Shown piece after piece: positions 47,339 to 57,482 of a DNA stretch of 64,000 nt (position 1 is its first letter; each line of letters starts with the position of its first letter). Below the pieces are notes generated by a model. That model made no database searches. It was not told the origin of the DNA and saw only the letters and a list, made by a program, of their open reading frames with translations. Origin of the DNA: Labrenzia sp. 011 (GTDB lineage Bacteria > Pseudomonadota > Alphaproteobacteria > Rhizobiales > Stappiaceae); NCBI RefSeq assembly GCF_003075075.1, contig NZ_QCYM01000006.1, positions 62,001 to 126,000 of the forward strand, written 5' to 3'. Made by a program: the position numbers and the translations under genes.

Positions 47339-47848
47339 ATGAAACCCTTTTCTCATCTGTTGAAGGCGCTGGCCTGGATCGCGGCGCTGCTGTTTTTCGC
47401 TGCCGGTGCCATGCTGACCTATGAGGTCACGGCGCGGTACCTGTTCGTGGCCCCGACCATCTGGGCTGCGGAACTGTCCCAGCTCTGCCTGATCTGGGGA
47501 ACCATGATCGCCATGCCCTGGCTGCTTCAGGCCAACCATCACATTGCCGTTGATGTCATGACCGACAGGATGGGTCCGCGCGCGCGCACTGTCTGCCGGG
47601 TGCTGTCGATGGCCGCCATTGCGCTGCTGAGCGCCATGGTTGCCTGGAAGGGTGGCGACATCTTCCTTGAGTCCTTCGAACGCGGACGCACCACCGGTTC
47701 CATGCTGGACATGCCGACCTGGGTCTCTGAACTGGCGATCCCGTTCGGATTTTCGCTGCTGTTCGTGCAGGCGCTGATCGAACTGGCGCGCACACCCGCT
47801 TCATATGGCGACCTGAAAGACAACCGGGACGGCGGGGCTTCGGCATGA
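47339..47848 (+). CDS. TRAP transporter small permease, DctQ family
   Basis: This 169-residue membrane protein has four hydrophobic helices of the DctQ type. W-A-A-E-L-S-Q-L-C-L-I-W-G near residue 43 and the cytosolic end of helix 3 are conserved. It forms the membrane complex with DctM. ATG 47339 is preferred; GTG 47324 is possible. It overlaps dctM by four bases. Confidence 0.92.
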   Translation: MKPFSHLLKALAWIAALLFFAAGAMLTYEVTARYLFVAPTIWAAELSQLCLIWGTMIAMPWLLQANHHIAVDVMTDRMGPRARTVCRVLSMAAIALLSAMVAWKGGDIFLESFERGRTTGSMLDMPTWVSELAIPFGFSLLFVQALIELARTPASYGDLKDNRDGGASA

Positions 47849-49116
47849 CGGTCGTGCTCATTCTCGTTGCGCTGTTCGCGCTGCTGCTGATCCGGGTGCC
47901 GGTGGCCTTTGCGCTGGCCGGACTTGGTCTGGCCCTGCTGATGCTGGGCGGGTTTTCACCGCTGATGGCGCCCCAGGCGATCCTGTCGACTCTCGACGGC
48001 TTCATCCTGCTGGCCGTGCCGCTGTTCCTGCTGATGTCGAACATTCTGCTGAAGGGAGGGGTCGGCCGGGACCTGTTCGCGGCGGTTCACGCCTGGGTCG
48101 GTCATTGGCCCGGCGGCCTTGCGATTGCCACCATCATCTCCTGCGGTATCTTCGCGGCGATTTCCGGGTCTTCCGTCGCCACGGCGGCGACCATCGGCAC
48201 CGTTGCGATCCCGGAAATGATCAGCCGCGGCTATGAGCGGCGGTTCGTCTATGGGCTGCTCGCCGCCGGCGGCACCCTTGGCATTCTGATCCCGCCCTCC
48301 ATTCCGATGATCGTTTATGCCTTCGTTACCGAACAGTCGGTGCTGGATCTGTTTCTGGCCGGTATCGGGCCGGGAATCCTGCTGGTGGTGCTGTTCATTG
48401 CCTTTTCCATGATCTATGCGCGCTGGTTTGGCGGGTTCACGCCGGAACCGGCGACGGAATGGCCCGAACGGTTCCGGGCGACGCTGCGGGCCCTGCCGGC
48501 GGTCGTGCTGGCCGCCTATGTCATCGGGGTGATCTATACCGGTGCGGCAACGCCGACAGAGGCGGCCGCGCTGGGCCTTGCCGGTGCACTGGTGATCACG
48601 CTGGCGATGCGCCGGCTGAACTGGACCGGCTTTCGCGAGGCGATTTTCGAGAGCATGGCGACGACCGTCGCCATCCTTCTGATCGTCGCCGGCGCCAAGG
48701 TGTTCGGCAAGGCGATCACGCTCTACCGGATTCCGCAGGAGATTTCGGTCTTCATCGGCCAGAACATCGACACGCAACTTGGCTTCATCCTGGTGGTTTC
48801 GGTGGTGCTTCTGATCATGGGACTGGTCTTCGAGGCGCTGTCGATGGTCCTGATCATGACACCGGTGCTGTTGCCGGCGGCGATGCTGCTCGGGTTCGAC
48901 CCGATCTGGTTCGGTGTTTTCATGGTGGTGATGGTGGAATGCGCGCTGATCACGCCGCCGGTCGGACTCAATCTCTATGTCATCCAGTCGGTTGCCAAGG
49001 CCAGTCTGACGGATGTGTCGCGCGGCGTGCTGCCGTTCCTGCTCCTGATGCTGTTTTCGGCGGCCATTCTCTACGTATGGACCGACCTGGCGCTGTATAT
49101 CCCGTTCAAACTCTGA
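47845..49116 (+). CDS. TRAP transporter large permease, DctM family
   Basis: This 423-residue protein has about 12 membrane helices and is the sodium-driven transport subunit. G-S-S-V-A-T-A-A-T-I-G near residue 105, L-A-A-G-G-T-L-G-I-L-I-P-P-S near 145 and the final T-P-P-V-G-L-N are DctM signatures. It overlaps dctQ and ends 12 bases before the next gene. Confidence 0.95.
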   Translation: MTVVLILVALFALLLIRVPVAFALAGLGLALLMLGGFSPLMAPQAILSTLDGFILLAVPLFLLMSNILLKGGVGRDLFAAVHAWVGHWPGGLAIATIISCGIFAAISGSSVATAATIGTVAIPEMISRGYERRFVYGLLAAGGTLGILIPPSIPMIVYAFVTEQSVLDLFLAGIGPGILLVVLFIAFSMIYARWFGGFTPEPATEWPERFRATLRALPAVVLAAYVIGVIYTGAATPTEAAALGLAGALVITLAMRRLNWTGFREAIFESMATTVAILLIVAGAKVFGKAITLYRIPQEISVFIGQNIDTQLGFILVVSVVLLIMGLVFEALSMVLIMTPVLLPAAMLLGFDPIWFGVFMVVMVECALITPPVGLNLYVIQSVAKASLTDVSRGVLPFLLLMLFSAAILYVWTDLALYIPFKL

Positions 49117-49128
49117 GGTCTCACGATC

Positions 49129-50007
49129 ATGCCGTCTCCGGCCGAAATGCTCCGCGCCCTGCTGGCGCAAGACACGCTTCATGTCATGCCGTGCTGCTAT
49201 GACGCGCTGTCGGCAAAGCTGATCGAACAGGCGGGTTTCGATCTGACCTTCATGTCCGGTTTTGCCGCTTCGGCATCGCGCATCGGTCAGCCGGATCTCG
49301 GTCTGATGTCCTACGGGGAGGTGCTCGACCAGGCGCGCAATATCACCGATGCGGTGCGGATCCCGCTTCTGGCCGATGGGGATACGGGGTACGGAAATGC
49401 CATGAATGTGCGCCGGACAGTCACCGGACTGGCCAAGGCCGGGGCGGCGGCGGTGATGATCGAGGATCAGCTCGCTCCAAAGCGGTGCGGTCATACGCCC
49501 GGCAAGGCGGTGGTGGCGCGCGAAGAGGCCTTCGACCGGATCCGTGCGGCGCAGGACGCCAGGGAAGCGGGCGCCGACATCCTGATCCTGGCGCGTACCG
49601 ATGCGCGTCATGACCACGGGCTGGGCGAAGCGATCGCGCGGGCCGCAAAGTTCAAGGAACTCGGCGCCGATATCCTGTTCGTCGAAGCGCCGAAGACCGT
49701 TGCCGAGATGACGGAAATCTGTCGTGAGCTGCCCGGTCCGAAGATGGCGAATATCGTCGAAGGTGGCGAGACACCGGACCTGTCGCACCGGGAGCTTCGG
49801 GAGATCGGTTATGCAATCGCCGCCTATCCCTTGACCCTGATGGCCAGTGCCATGAAGGCGATGACCGCGACGCTGGAGAAACTGAAAACGGATCAGGACC
49901 GCACGCCCGATCTGATGGATTTCAAGGAGCTTCGGCAGAGGATCGGTTTTGACGATTACTACCGGATCTCGGCGGCCTATGAGTCGTCGCGGCGGGATGC
50001 GGAATAA
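49129..50007 (+). CDS. Isocitrate lyase/PEP mutase family enzyme (carboxyvinyl-carboxyphosphonate phosphorylmutase/2,3-dimethylmalate lyase-like)
   Basis: This 292-residue TIM-barrel enzyme breaks or forms C-C bonds next to a carboxylate. It has D-G-D-T-G-Y-G near residue 84, the catalytic loop E-D-Q-x4-K-R-C-G-H near 113-121 (Cys as in isocitrate and methylisocitrate lyases) and L-A-R-T-D-A-R near 160. The Cys points to a lyase, not a PEP mutase. It lies 12 bases after dctM, so it probably acts on the acid that the TRAP system imports, splitting a substituted malate into pyruvate or glyoxylate and a smaller acid. The substrate is an inference. Confidence 0.88.
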   Translation: MPSPAEMLRALLAQDTLHVMPCCYDALSAKLIEQAGFDLTFMSGFAASASRIGQPDLGLMSYGEVLDQARNITDAVRIPLLADGDTGYGNAMNVRRTVTGLAKAGAAAVMIEDQLAPKRCGHTPGKAVVAREEAFDRIRAAQDAREAGADILILARTDARHDHGLGEAIARAAKFKELGADILFVEAPKTVAEMTEICRELPGPKMANIVEGGETPDLSHRELREIGYAIAAYPLTLMASAMKAMTATLEKLKTDQDRTPDLMDFKELRQRIGFDDYYRISAAYESSRRDAE

Positions 50008-50308
50008 TTCAGGTGATCCCGGCAGGGCTGTGAGAGGCAGGGCTGCTGCGTGACAGCGGGCCGCTTTCCTTGACTCTCCCTGTGCTTTCAGGCATAGACC
50101 CTCGAACTCCATATGAGTGAGCAACAATTCGATCCGCCGACCGGGACCCGTACAGGTCTAAAGAGTTCCCGGAGGTCACCACCCGACAGCGCGATGCGCC
50201 CTCGGGTGCGAAACTGCTTTGTGCAGTTCGATCCGGCTGGAAATGAGGGACGGCGGCCCATATGGTTCGGGAGATTTCCCGAAACCGACGATGTTCAAGG
50301 ACCCTTTG
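50008..50308 (+). promoter_or_regulatory. ffh upstream region: candidate promoter and 7-bp hairpin
   Basis: This 301-base gap holds TTGACT (50070-50075) and CATAGA (50093-50098), 17 bases apart, a candidate sigma-70 promoter with a weak -10. TTCGGGA (50266-50272) and TCCCGAA (50277-50283) make a hairpin 25 bases before the ffh ATG. I looked for a 4.5S RNA here and found no match to its conserved stem-loop. No supported gene. Confidence 0.45.
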
Positions 50309-51868
50309 ATGTTTGAAAGCCTGTCCGATCGATTAAGCGGTATTTTCGACAAGCTCACCGGCCGCGGGGCGCTGTCGGAAAATGACGTCAACGAAGCGCT
50401 GCGCGAAATCCGCCGCGCGCTGATCGAGGCCGATGTTGCCCTGCCGATCGTGCGGTCCTTCACCGACAAGGTCCGCAACCGGGCCGTGGGCGCGGAAGTC
50501 GTCAAGTCCGTGACGCCGGGCCAGATGGTCGTGAAGATCGTTCACGATCAGCTTGTCGAAATGCTCGGCGAAGAGGCCCAGCCGATTGATCTGAACGCGC
50601 CGGCGCCGGTTGCGATCATGATGGTCGGCCTGCAGGGGTCCGGTAAAACGACGACCACGGCGAAACTGGCCAGACGTCTCACCCAGCGGGACAAGCGCAA
50701 GGTGCTGATGGCCTCGCTGGACACCCGTCGCCCGGCTGCCCAGGAACAGCTGAAGGTGCTGGGCGAACAGAACGGCATCGACACACTGCCGATCATCGAG
50801 GGCCAGGGACCAGTCGAAATTGCCAGGCGGTCGATGTCTGCCGCCAAGCTCGGCGGTTACGACGTGGTGATGCTGGATACCGCCGGCCGCATCCATATCG
50901 ACGAGCCGCTGATGATGGAGATGGCCGACGTCAAGGCCGCCGCCCAGCCGCATGAGATCCTGCTGGTCGCCGACTCCCTGACCGGTCAGGATGCGGTCAA
51001 TCTGGCCAAGAGTTTCGACGAACGGGTGGGCATCACCGGTATCGCACTGACCCGTATGGACGGTGACGGCCGCGGGGGCGCGGCGCTGTCCATGCAGGCG
51101 GTCACGGGCAAGCCGGTCAAGCTGATCGGGACGGGCGAAAAGTCCGATGCGCTGGAAGATTTCCATCCCAAGCGGATCGCCGACCGCATTCTGGGCATGG
51201 GCGATATCGTTTCGCTGGTTGAGAAGGCGGCTGAAGCCATCGATGCGGAACAGGCCGCGAAGATGGCGAAAAGGATGCAGAAGGGTCAGTTCGACCTGGA
51301 CGATCTCGCCGAACAGCTCAAGCAGATGGAAAAACTGGGCGGCATGTCCGGGATGATGGGCATGCTTCCCGGTGTCGGCAAGATGAAGAAGCAGATCGAG
51401 GCGTCCAACATCGACGACAAGATGTTCAAGCGTCAGGTCGCGATCATCCAGTCGATGACGCCCACGGAGCGCCGCAAGCCGGATCTTCTGAAGGCAAGCC
51501 GCAAGAAGCGCATTGCCGCCGGTTCGGGTGTCCAGGTGGCCGAGGTCAACAAGCTCCTGAAGATGCATCGCCAGATGGCCGACATGATGAAGGCCATGGG
51601 CAAGAAAAAAGGCATGCTCGGCAAGCTGATGGGCGGCATGGGCGGCGGCATGCCGGATGTCGATCCGAAGGCGCTCGAGGAGATGGCCAAATCCGGCCAG
51701 CTGCCGGGTGGCATGGAGCTGCCGAAAGGCCTTCCGGGCGGTATGGGCGGCGGACTTCCCGGTGGACTGGGCGGTGCCGGTCTGCCGCCGGGCATGCCGG
51801 GTCTTCCGGGCCTCGGCGGAGCGAAACTGCCCGGGTTGCCGGGACTGGGCAAGGGCAAGAAGCGATGA
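50309..51868 (+). CDS. ffh: Signal recognition particle GTPase Ffh
   Basis: Ffh binds 4.5S RNA and carries nascent membrane proteins to FtsY. The 519-residue protein has the N domain (1-90), the G domain with G-L-Q-G-S-G-K-T-T-T near residue 108, D-T-A-G-R near 190 and T-R-M-D-G near 248, and the Met-rich M domain (about 300-430). A Gly/Pro/Leu/Met-rich tail of about 80 residues, much longer than in E. coli (453), follows; rhizobial Ffh often has it. ATG 50309 is the family start. It overlaps the next gene by four bases. Confidence 0.97.
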   Translation: MFESLSDRLSGIFDKLTGRGALSENDVNEALREIRRALIEADVALPIVRSFTDKVRNRAVGAEVVKSVTPGQMVVKIVHDQLVEMLGEEAQPIDLNAPAPVAIMMVGLQGSGKTTTTAKLARRLTQRDKRKVLMASLDTRRPAAQEQLKVLGEQNGIDTLPIIEGQGPVEIARRSMSAAKLGGYDVVMLDTAGRIHIDEPLMMEMADVKAAAQPHEILLVADSLTGQDAVNLAKSFDERVGITGIALTRMDGDGRGGAALSMQAVTGKPVKLIGTGEKSDALEDFHPKRIADRILGMGDIVSLVEKAAEAIDAEQAAKMAKRMQKGQFDLDDLAEQLKQMEKLGGMSGMMGMLPGVGKMKKQIEASNIDDKMFKRQVAIIQSMTPTERRKPDLLKASRKKRIAAGSGVQVAEVNKLLKMHRQMADMMKAMGKKKGMLGKLMGGMGGGMPDVDPKALEEMAKSGQLPGGMELPKGLPGGMGGGLPGGLGGAGLPPGMPGLPGLGGAKLPGLPGLGKGKKR

Positions 51869-52188
51869 GCGAAGCGGAAAGCCGGCTGGGCGAAAGCCGG
51901 GCGGTCGAAGAACTGAAAGCGCTCAGGGCGTCCATCGACAATATCGACGCGGCGCTGGTTCACATGCTGGCCGAACGGTTCAAATGCACCCAGAAAGTGG
52001 GTGTCCTGAAAGCAAACAACGACCTGCCGCCGGCTGATCCGGCGCGGGAGAAGATTCAGATCGAACGGCTGCGGCAGCTTGCCTGCGACGCCAATCTCGA
52101 TCCTGATTTTGCCGAGAAATTCCTGAACTTCATCGTTCGCGAAGTGATCCGGCATCATGAAGCCATTGCCGCTGAAGCCGGCAACTGA
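51865..52188 (+). CDS. Chorismate mutase, AroQ type
   Basis: This 107-residue helical protein rearranges chorismate to prephenate for phenylalanine and tyrosine. It has L-R-A-S-I-D-N-I-D-A-A-L near residue 20 with the Arg of the first helix, K-V-G-V-L-K near 46 and the R-E-V-I-R-H segment at the end. It begins inside the ffh stop (four-base overlap) and rpsP follows 18 bases later. This place in the ffh-rpsP unit is common in alphaproteobacteria, as far as I recall. Confidence 0.93.
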   Translation: MSEAESRLGESRAVEELKALRASIDNIDAALVHMLAERFKCTQKVGVLKANNDLPPADPAREKIQIERLRQLACDANLDPDFAEKFLNFIVREVIRHHEAIAAEAGN

Positions 52189-52206
52189 AAAACTGGAGAA
52201 AACAAC

Positions 52207-52608
52207 ATGGCTACGAAAATTCGCCTGGCACGCGGCGGTTCCAAGAAGCGCCCGTATTACCGCATCGTGATTGCAGACATCCGCTCTCCGCGCGATGGCC
52301 GTTTCATCGAGAAGGTCGGTTCTTACGATCCGATGCTGCCGAAGGACTCCGAAGACCGCGTCAAGCTGGATGTCGAGCGCATTCAGTACTGGCTCGGCAA
52401 CGGCGCCAAGCCGACCGACCGTGTTCACCGGTTCCTGGATGCCGCCGGCCTCCTGAAGCGCGAAGCGCGCAACAACCCGAAGAAAGCCGAGCCGGGTGCG
52501 AAGGCGAAAGAGCGTCTGGAAGCCAAGCGTCTGGCCGAAGAGGAAGCCGCTGCTGCCGCAGCCGCGCCCGCCGAAGAACCTGCTGCTGAGGAAGCGGCCG
52601 CTGAATAA
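52207..52608 (+). CDS. rpsP: 30S ribosomal protein S16
   Basis: S16 binds 16S rRNA in the body of the small subunit. Its 133 residues have the family start [18 protein letters not shown] and V-G-S-Y-D-P near residue 38. After about residue 95 a tail rich in Ala and Glu extends the protein by some 40 residues beyond the E. coli form, a trait of alphaproteobacterial S16. AACTGGAG stands before the ATG. Confidence 0.98.
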   Translation: MATKIRLARGGSKKRPYYRIVIADIRSPRDGRFIEKVGSYDPMLPKDSEDRVKLDVERIQYWLGNGAKPTDRVHRFLDAAGLLKREARNNPKKAEPGAKAKERLEAKRLAEEEAAAAAAAPAEEPAAEEAAAE

Positions 52609-52649
52609 GCACCATGATCATGGCCGCAATGGTCTGTTCACAGGAGCAA

Positions 52650-52678
52650 CCGGTTCGCGCCCTGAGGGGCGCGGACGG
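52650..52678 (+). other. rpsP-rimM intercistronic hairpin
   Basis: CGCGCCC (52656-52662) and GGGCGCG (52667-52673) form a 7-bp stem with loop TGAG; CCG/CGG extend it beyond a small internal loop (52650-52678). There is no T-run, so it is probably not a terminator. It lies between rpsP and rimM and may lower rimM expression relative to rpsP. Confidence 0.5.
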
Positions 52679-52695
52679 TTCAGGAGCGTGCTGAG

Positions 52696-53238
52696 ATGAG
52701 TACATCGGATGACCGCAAGGTTCTGATGGCCATGATCGGCGCGGCCCACGGCATTCGTGGCGAAGTGCGGGTCAAGCCGTTCGGCGACGATCCGCTTTCC
52801 TTCACCGACTACGGTGTGTTGACGACGAAGGATGGCAAACGTTCCTTCGAGGTTGAACATGCACGGGTGAAGAAGACGGTCGTGATCACCAGGTTCAAGG
52901 GGATCACGGATCGCAACCAGGCGGAGGAACTCAATGGTGTTGAGCTTTATATCCGCCGGGATCAGCTTCCCGAGACCGAAGATGACGAATTCTATTATTC
53001 GGATCTGAACGGTCTGGATGTGTTCGACCAGTCGGGAGACATGCTCGGCAAGATCGTTTCCGTGCAGGATTTCGGTGCCGGGGATCTGCTGGAGATTCGT
53101 CCGAAGCGGGGCGGGACCTTCTACGTTCCGTTCACGAAGGACTTCGTGCCCGACATCAGTCTGGCGGAAAAACGCGTGAATGTGGTTCTGCCGGACGATT
53201 ACTTTTCCGAAGGCGAGCCGGAGCCGTCCGGGGACTGA
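52696..53238 (+). CDS. rimM: Ribosome maturation factor RimM
   Basis: RimM helps the maturation of the 30S head and binds S19. The 180 residues have the N-terminal barrel with G-A-A-H-G-I-R-G-E-V-R-V near residue 16 and the PRC-barrel-type domain with Y-Y-S-D-L-N-G-L-D-V near residue 94. The ATG follows GGAG at 11 bases. Its last 40 bases overlap the convergent VanZ-like gene. Confidence 0.96.
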   Translation: MSTSDDRKVLMAMIGAAHGIRGEVRVKPFGDDPLSFTDYGVLTTKDGKRSFEVEHARVKKTVVITRFKGITDRNQAEELNGVELYIRRDQLPETEDDEFYYSDLNGLDVFDQSGDMLGKIVSVQDFGAGDLLEIRPKRGGTFYVPFTKDFVPDISLAEKRVNVVLPDDYFSEGEPEPSGD

Positions 53239-53756
53239 CCGGAAAAATAGCGCGTGCGCACCGGCTCAAGACCAATCTTGTCCAGATTCAGTTCTTCCTG
53301 TTCATCCTGCACGGCCTGCGTTTTCTCCGAGCGGATCAGTGCGATCAGCGCGACGATCAGCGCCACGCCGACGCCGTTGGCAACCGTATCGGGGAGCGAC
53401 ATTTCGTGATGAGGCAGGAGCCCCTGCACGATCTCGCCGGCAATCCCCATGCTGAAGGCCACGACGGCCGACATGCGCAGGCGGCAGCAGAACAGGGCAT
53501 GGATGGCCAGGGTCAGCAGGGCGAAGAAGCCGATATGGATGACCTTGTCGTAGGGGTGGCCGACACCGGTGTTGAACACCAGCCCGACCAGCACGCCGAA
53601 GATCACCAGCACCGCCAGCGGAGCGACCCGGCTGAAGGAAATGTCCAGATACCGCCGGTCGATCCGGTCCTGCAGGACGGCGGGGAGTTTCAAGCGAAAT
53701 GAGGGGAACTTGACCACGGTGGCGTATCCGGTTGACTCAGTCTTGCAAACTTGCAC
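53199..53756 (-). CDS. VanZ-like family membrane protein
   Basis: This 185-residue membrane protein has four predicted helices in its centre and the VanZ-like pattern: D-K-V-I-H-I-G-F-F-A-L-L near residue 70 and G-E-I-V-Q-G-L-L-P-H-H-E-M-S-L-P-D-T-V-A-N near 108-128. VanZ proteins affect teicoplanin resistance in Gram-positives; the role in Gram-negatives is unknown. It is inserted between rimM and trmD on the opposite strand and overlaps rimM by 40 bases. An acidic, Glu/Asp-rich tail follows the last helix. Confidence 0.85.
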   Translation of the reverse strand: MQVCKTESTGYATVVKFPSFRLKLPAVLQDRIDRRYLDISFSRVAPLAVLVIFGVLVGLVFNTGVGHPYDKVIHIGFFALLTLAIHALFCCRLRMSAVVAFSMGIAGEIVQGLLPHHEMSLPDTVANGVGVALIVALIALIRSEKTQAVQDEQEELNLDKIGLEPVRTRYFSGQSPDGSGSPSEK

Positions 53757-54006
53757 GGCGACCCTTAATCAGAGCTTTCTTTCCGGAAAATATCCTGTTG
53801 ATGGCGCCTCCTCTTGCGGATCTGGTTAACAGGTCGCCTGAGCAGACAGCGGCTCCTTGAAGCCTTTCGGGATGCGCCGTCGCTTCTCGAACAACAGTCT
53901 TTCGGATGTCCAGGCGATTCCGATATGTCATCCAATGATGTATGGGTTTACGCCCTAGCCTGAGCCGGACTGGAATGCCGGCGTGCGATTACCGACAGGG
54001 ACAGCC

Positions 54007-54717
54007 ATGGTCTTCAACGCAACCGTTCTGACGCTCTATCCGGACATGTTTCCCGGCCCCCTGGGACAGAGTCTTTCCGGGCGGGCGCTTGAAAAGGGTC
54101 TGTGGCGGCTGGCGACCAGCCAGATCCGCGATTTCGCCACGGACAGGCACCGTTCGGTGGATGACACGCCGGCCGGCGGCGGCGCCGGGATGGTTCTCAG
54201 GGCAGATATTCTGGCAAAGGCGATCGACGCGGCCGCGCCGGCGGACGATCCGCGTCCGAAACTCCTGATGAGTCCGCGTGGGCGGCCGTTCACGCAGGCC
54301 CGTGCCCATGAGCTGGCGGACGGACCGGGTGCGGTCATTGTCTGCGGCCGGTTCGAGGGAGTGGACCAGCGCGTCATCGACGCGCGCGGCCTGGAGGAAG
54401 TCTCCATCGGCGATTACATCCTCTCCGGCGGTGAAATCGCCGCGATTACGCTGCTCGATGCGGTCGTCCGGCTGATCCCCGGGGTGATGGGCAACATGGA
54501 AAGCGCCGAAACCGAGAGCTTCGAGACGGGATTGCTGGAACATCCGCATTATACCCGCCCGGCGGACTTCGAGGGCCTGTCCATTCCGGAGGTTCTGACC
54601 TCTGGCAACCACGGCAGGATTCATGAGTGGCGCATGGCGGAAGCCGAACGCCTGACCCGCGAACGCCGTCCGGATCTCTGGGAAGCCTATATGGCGGACG
54701 AGGACGACGTGGATTGA
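54007..54717 (+). CDS. trmD: tRNA (guanine(37)-N(1))-methyltransferase TrmD
   Basis: TrmD methylates G37 of tRNA with SAM, which stops frameshifting. The 236-residue SPOUT protein has G-A-G-M-V-L-R near residue 60, [10 protein letters not shown] near 115 and the trefoil-knot Y-I-L-S-G-G-E-I-A near 138. ATG 54007 fits the family. rplS follows, 223 bases away, as in other bacteria (rpsP-rimM-trmD-rplS). Confidence 0.97.
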   Translation: MVFNATVLTLYPDMFPGPLGQSLSGRALEKGLWRLATSQIRDFATDRHRSVDDTPAGGGAGMVLRADILAKAIDAAAPADDPRPKLLMSPRGRPFTQARAHELADGPGAVIVCGRFEGVDQRVIDARGLEEVSIGDYILSGGEIAAITLLDAVVRLIPGVMGNMESAETESFETGLLEHPHYTRPADFEGLSIPEVLTSGNHGRIHEWRMAEAERLTRERRPDLWEAYMADEDDVD

Positions 54718-54940
54718 AGAATCCGCATGACAGTGAGACGCTTTTCCTGTATACGCCCGCGGAAGCTGGGTGAAGGTATGTCTCTTTTCGTGGGGCCTGC
54801 TTTTCGACAATGGGCTCCGGACATTCCGGAAATCTCATGAAAATCCGGCGGATATGCAACATGGCCCAGAGCTGGTGAATTCGTTCCCTGACTTTCGGAG
54901 AACGCTCTGACCGCTTTGTAATTGAAAAGGGAAAAATGCC

Positions 54941-55411
54941 ATGAACATCATCGAAGAGCTGAATGCCGAGGAAATGGCGAAAATCGAAGCGCAGCGCAAG
55001 CTGCCGGTATTTTCGCCGGGTGACACCGTTCGCGTCAACGTGAAGGTCACCGAAGGCACCCGTACCCGTACCCAGGCCTACGAAGGCGTCTGCATTGCCC
55101 GTTCCGGCGGCGGCATCAACGAAAGCTTCACGGTTCGCAAGATCTCCTACGGTGAAGGTGTGGAACGTGTGTTCCCGATCTTCTCGCCGATGCTGGAAGG
55201 CGTAGAGGTTGTCCGCCGCGGTAAGGTCCGTCGTGCGAAGCTCTACTACCTGCGCGACCGTCGCGGCAAGTCTGCCCGTATCGTTGAAAACACCAATGTG
55301 CGCTCCAAGCGCCTCAACGATGAAATGCGTGCCGAAGCTGCTGCAGCCAAGGTCGCAAAGGCCGAAGCGAAAAAGGCCGAGCAGGAAGCTGCAGAGACCG
55401 CAGCCGAATAA
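54941..55411 (+). CDS. rplS: 50S ribosomal protein L19
   Basis: L19 sits at the interface of the two ribosomal subunits. The 156 residues contain P-G-D-T-V-R-V near residue 27, the family R-T-Q-A-Y-E-G-V and [13 protein letters not shown] near 105. A tail rich in Ala, Lys and Glu after about residue 120 is absent from E. coli L19 (115 residues). GAAAAGGGAAAAATGCC lies at the ATG, with GGGA eight bases upstream. It is followed by a terminator. Confidence 0.98.
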   Translation: MNIIEELNAEEMAKIEAQRKLPVFSPGDTVRVNVKVTEGTRTRTQAYEGVCIARSGGGINESFTVRKISYGEGVERVFPIFSPMLEGVEVVRRGKVRRAKLYYLRDRRGKSARIVENTNVRSKRLNDEMRAEAAAAKVAKAEAKKAEQEAAETAAE

Positions 55412-55435
55412 GCCCACCGGGCAATTCCGGTTTCG

Positions 55436-55463
55436 AAAGGCGGCCTCCCGGGGCCGCCTTTTT
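55436..55463 (+). terminator. Intrinsic terminator after rplS
   Basis: GGCGGCC (55439-55445) and GGCCGCC (55452-55458) pair over 7 bp, loop TCCCGG, with AAA before and TTTTT after. Strong. Confidence 0.85.
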
Positions 55464-55588
55464 GATATGGACCGGCATGCAGGGCGCGGCCGACCGGTCA
55501 ATGCCAGTTGAATTCAGCTCAACTCGCAATGCTTGACCTTGATGCACGGCTGCGTCATTCACTATCTGAATTCTATCAAATGCCGCTC

Positions 55589-55608
55589 TGCCGCCTCATA
55601 GGGCGGCA
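55589..55608 (+). other. Hairpin in the leuC leader
   Basis: TGCCGCC and GGCGGCA pair around TCATAG, about 70 bases before the leuC ATG, without a T-run. It lies in the 266-base rplS-leuC gap. Its role, if any, is unknown. Confidence 0.35.
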
Positions 55609-55677
55609 AGCACACAGGCCGGATGCGAACGTCATGAGACATGGCGCGGCCGAACCGGACGGAGTGAGGAGAGACCC

Positions 55678-57090
<1,413 letters not shown>

Positions 57091-57482
57091 TTCGGGACGG
57101 TAACCGGAATTTCGAAGGGCGCCTGCGGGCGCCCTTTTGCGTCGGGCCGGGGAAATCCTGCGCCGGATGCGGGCGGTTCAGGGTTTGATCAAACGATTCA
57201 TGGCGTTACGAAAACAGCCATGTAGCGAAACCGTTTTCGACTCCCGCGCTCAGAAATGATTCTCACGGGCTTCACAAGACTGTCATCTCGGCACTACAAT
57301 ACTTCCGTCGCAAAAGGACATTTTCCGCTGTCCGATTGACCGGGCGACGGAAAATCCGGCAAGATCAACCCGGCTTCCAGGTGGGATCACAGGAAGTCTG
57401 AGGGGTGATCGGGCATGAGATGTGAGAGCATCCGATCCGTGTTCATCCGAATGCGGGGTGCTCTGGGTTTGAGGAGCGGAAG
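57091..57482. other. leuC-HNH intergenic region with inverted repeats
   Basis: After the leuC terminator this 392-base gap holds TTTGATCAAA (57185-57194), CGAAAAC/GTTTTCG (57210-57216 and 57234-57240) and ATTTTCCG/CGGAAAAT (57320-57327 and 57348-57355). Three such repeats in 170 bases are unusual for the window. They could be operators or weak terminators. No supported open frame. Confidence 0.4.
57115..57138 (+). terminator. Intrinsic terminator after leuC
   Basis: GGGCGCC (57117-57123) and GGCGCCC (57128-57134) form the stem, loop TGCG, with AA before and TTTT after, 24 bases past the stop. Confidence 0.8.

Noticed and set aside
50008-50308. Possible 4.5S SRP RNA upstream of ffh
   Set aside because: The conserved GGUCAGG...GGAAG core is absent on both strands.
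50113-50316. 67-codon frame before ffh
   Set aside because: It has no ribosome binding site and overlaps the ffh start; no protein-like features.
55529-55597. Leu-rich short frame before leuC, as in a leader peptide
   Set aside because: Six Leu in 23 codons is suggestive, but the frame has no ribosome binding site, runs on into leuC without a stop, and no terminator-type alternative stem was found.
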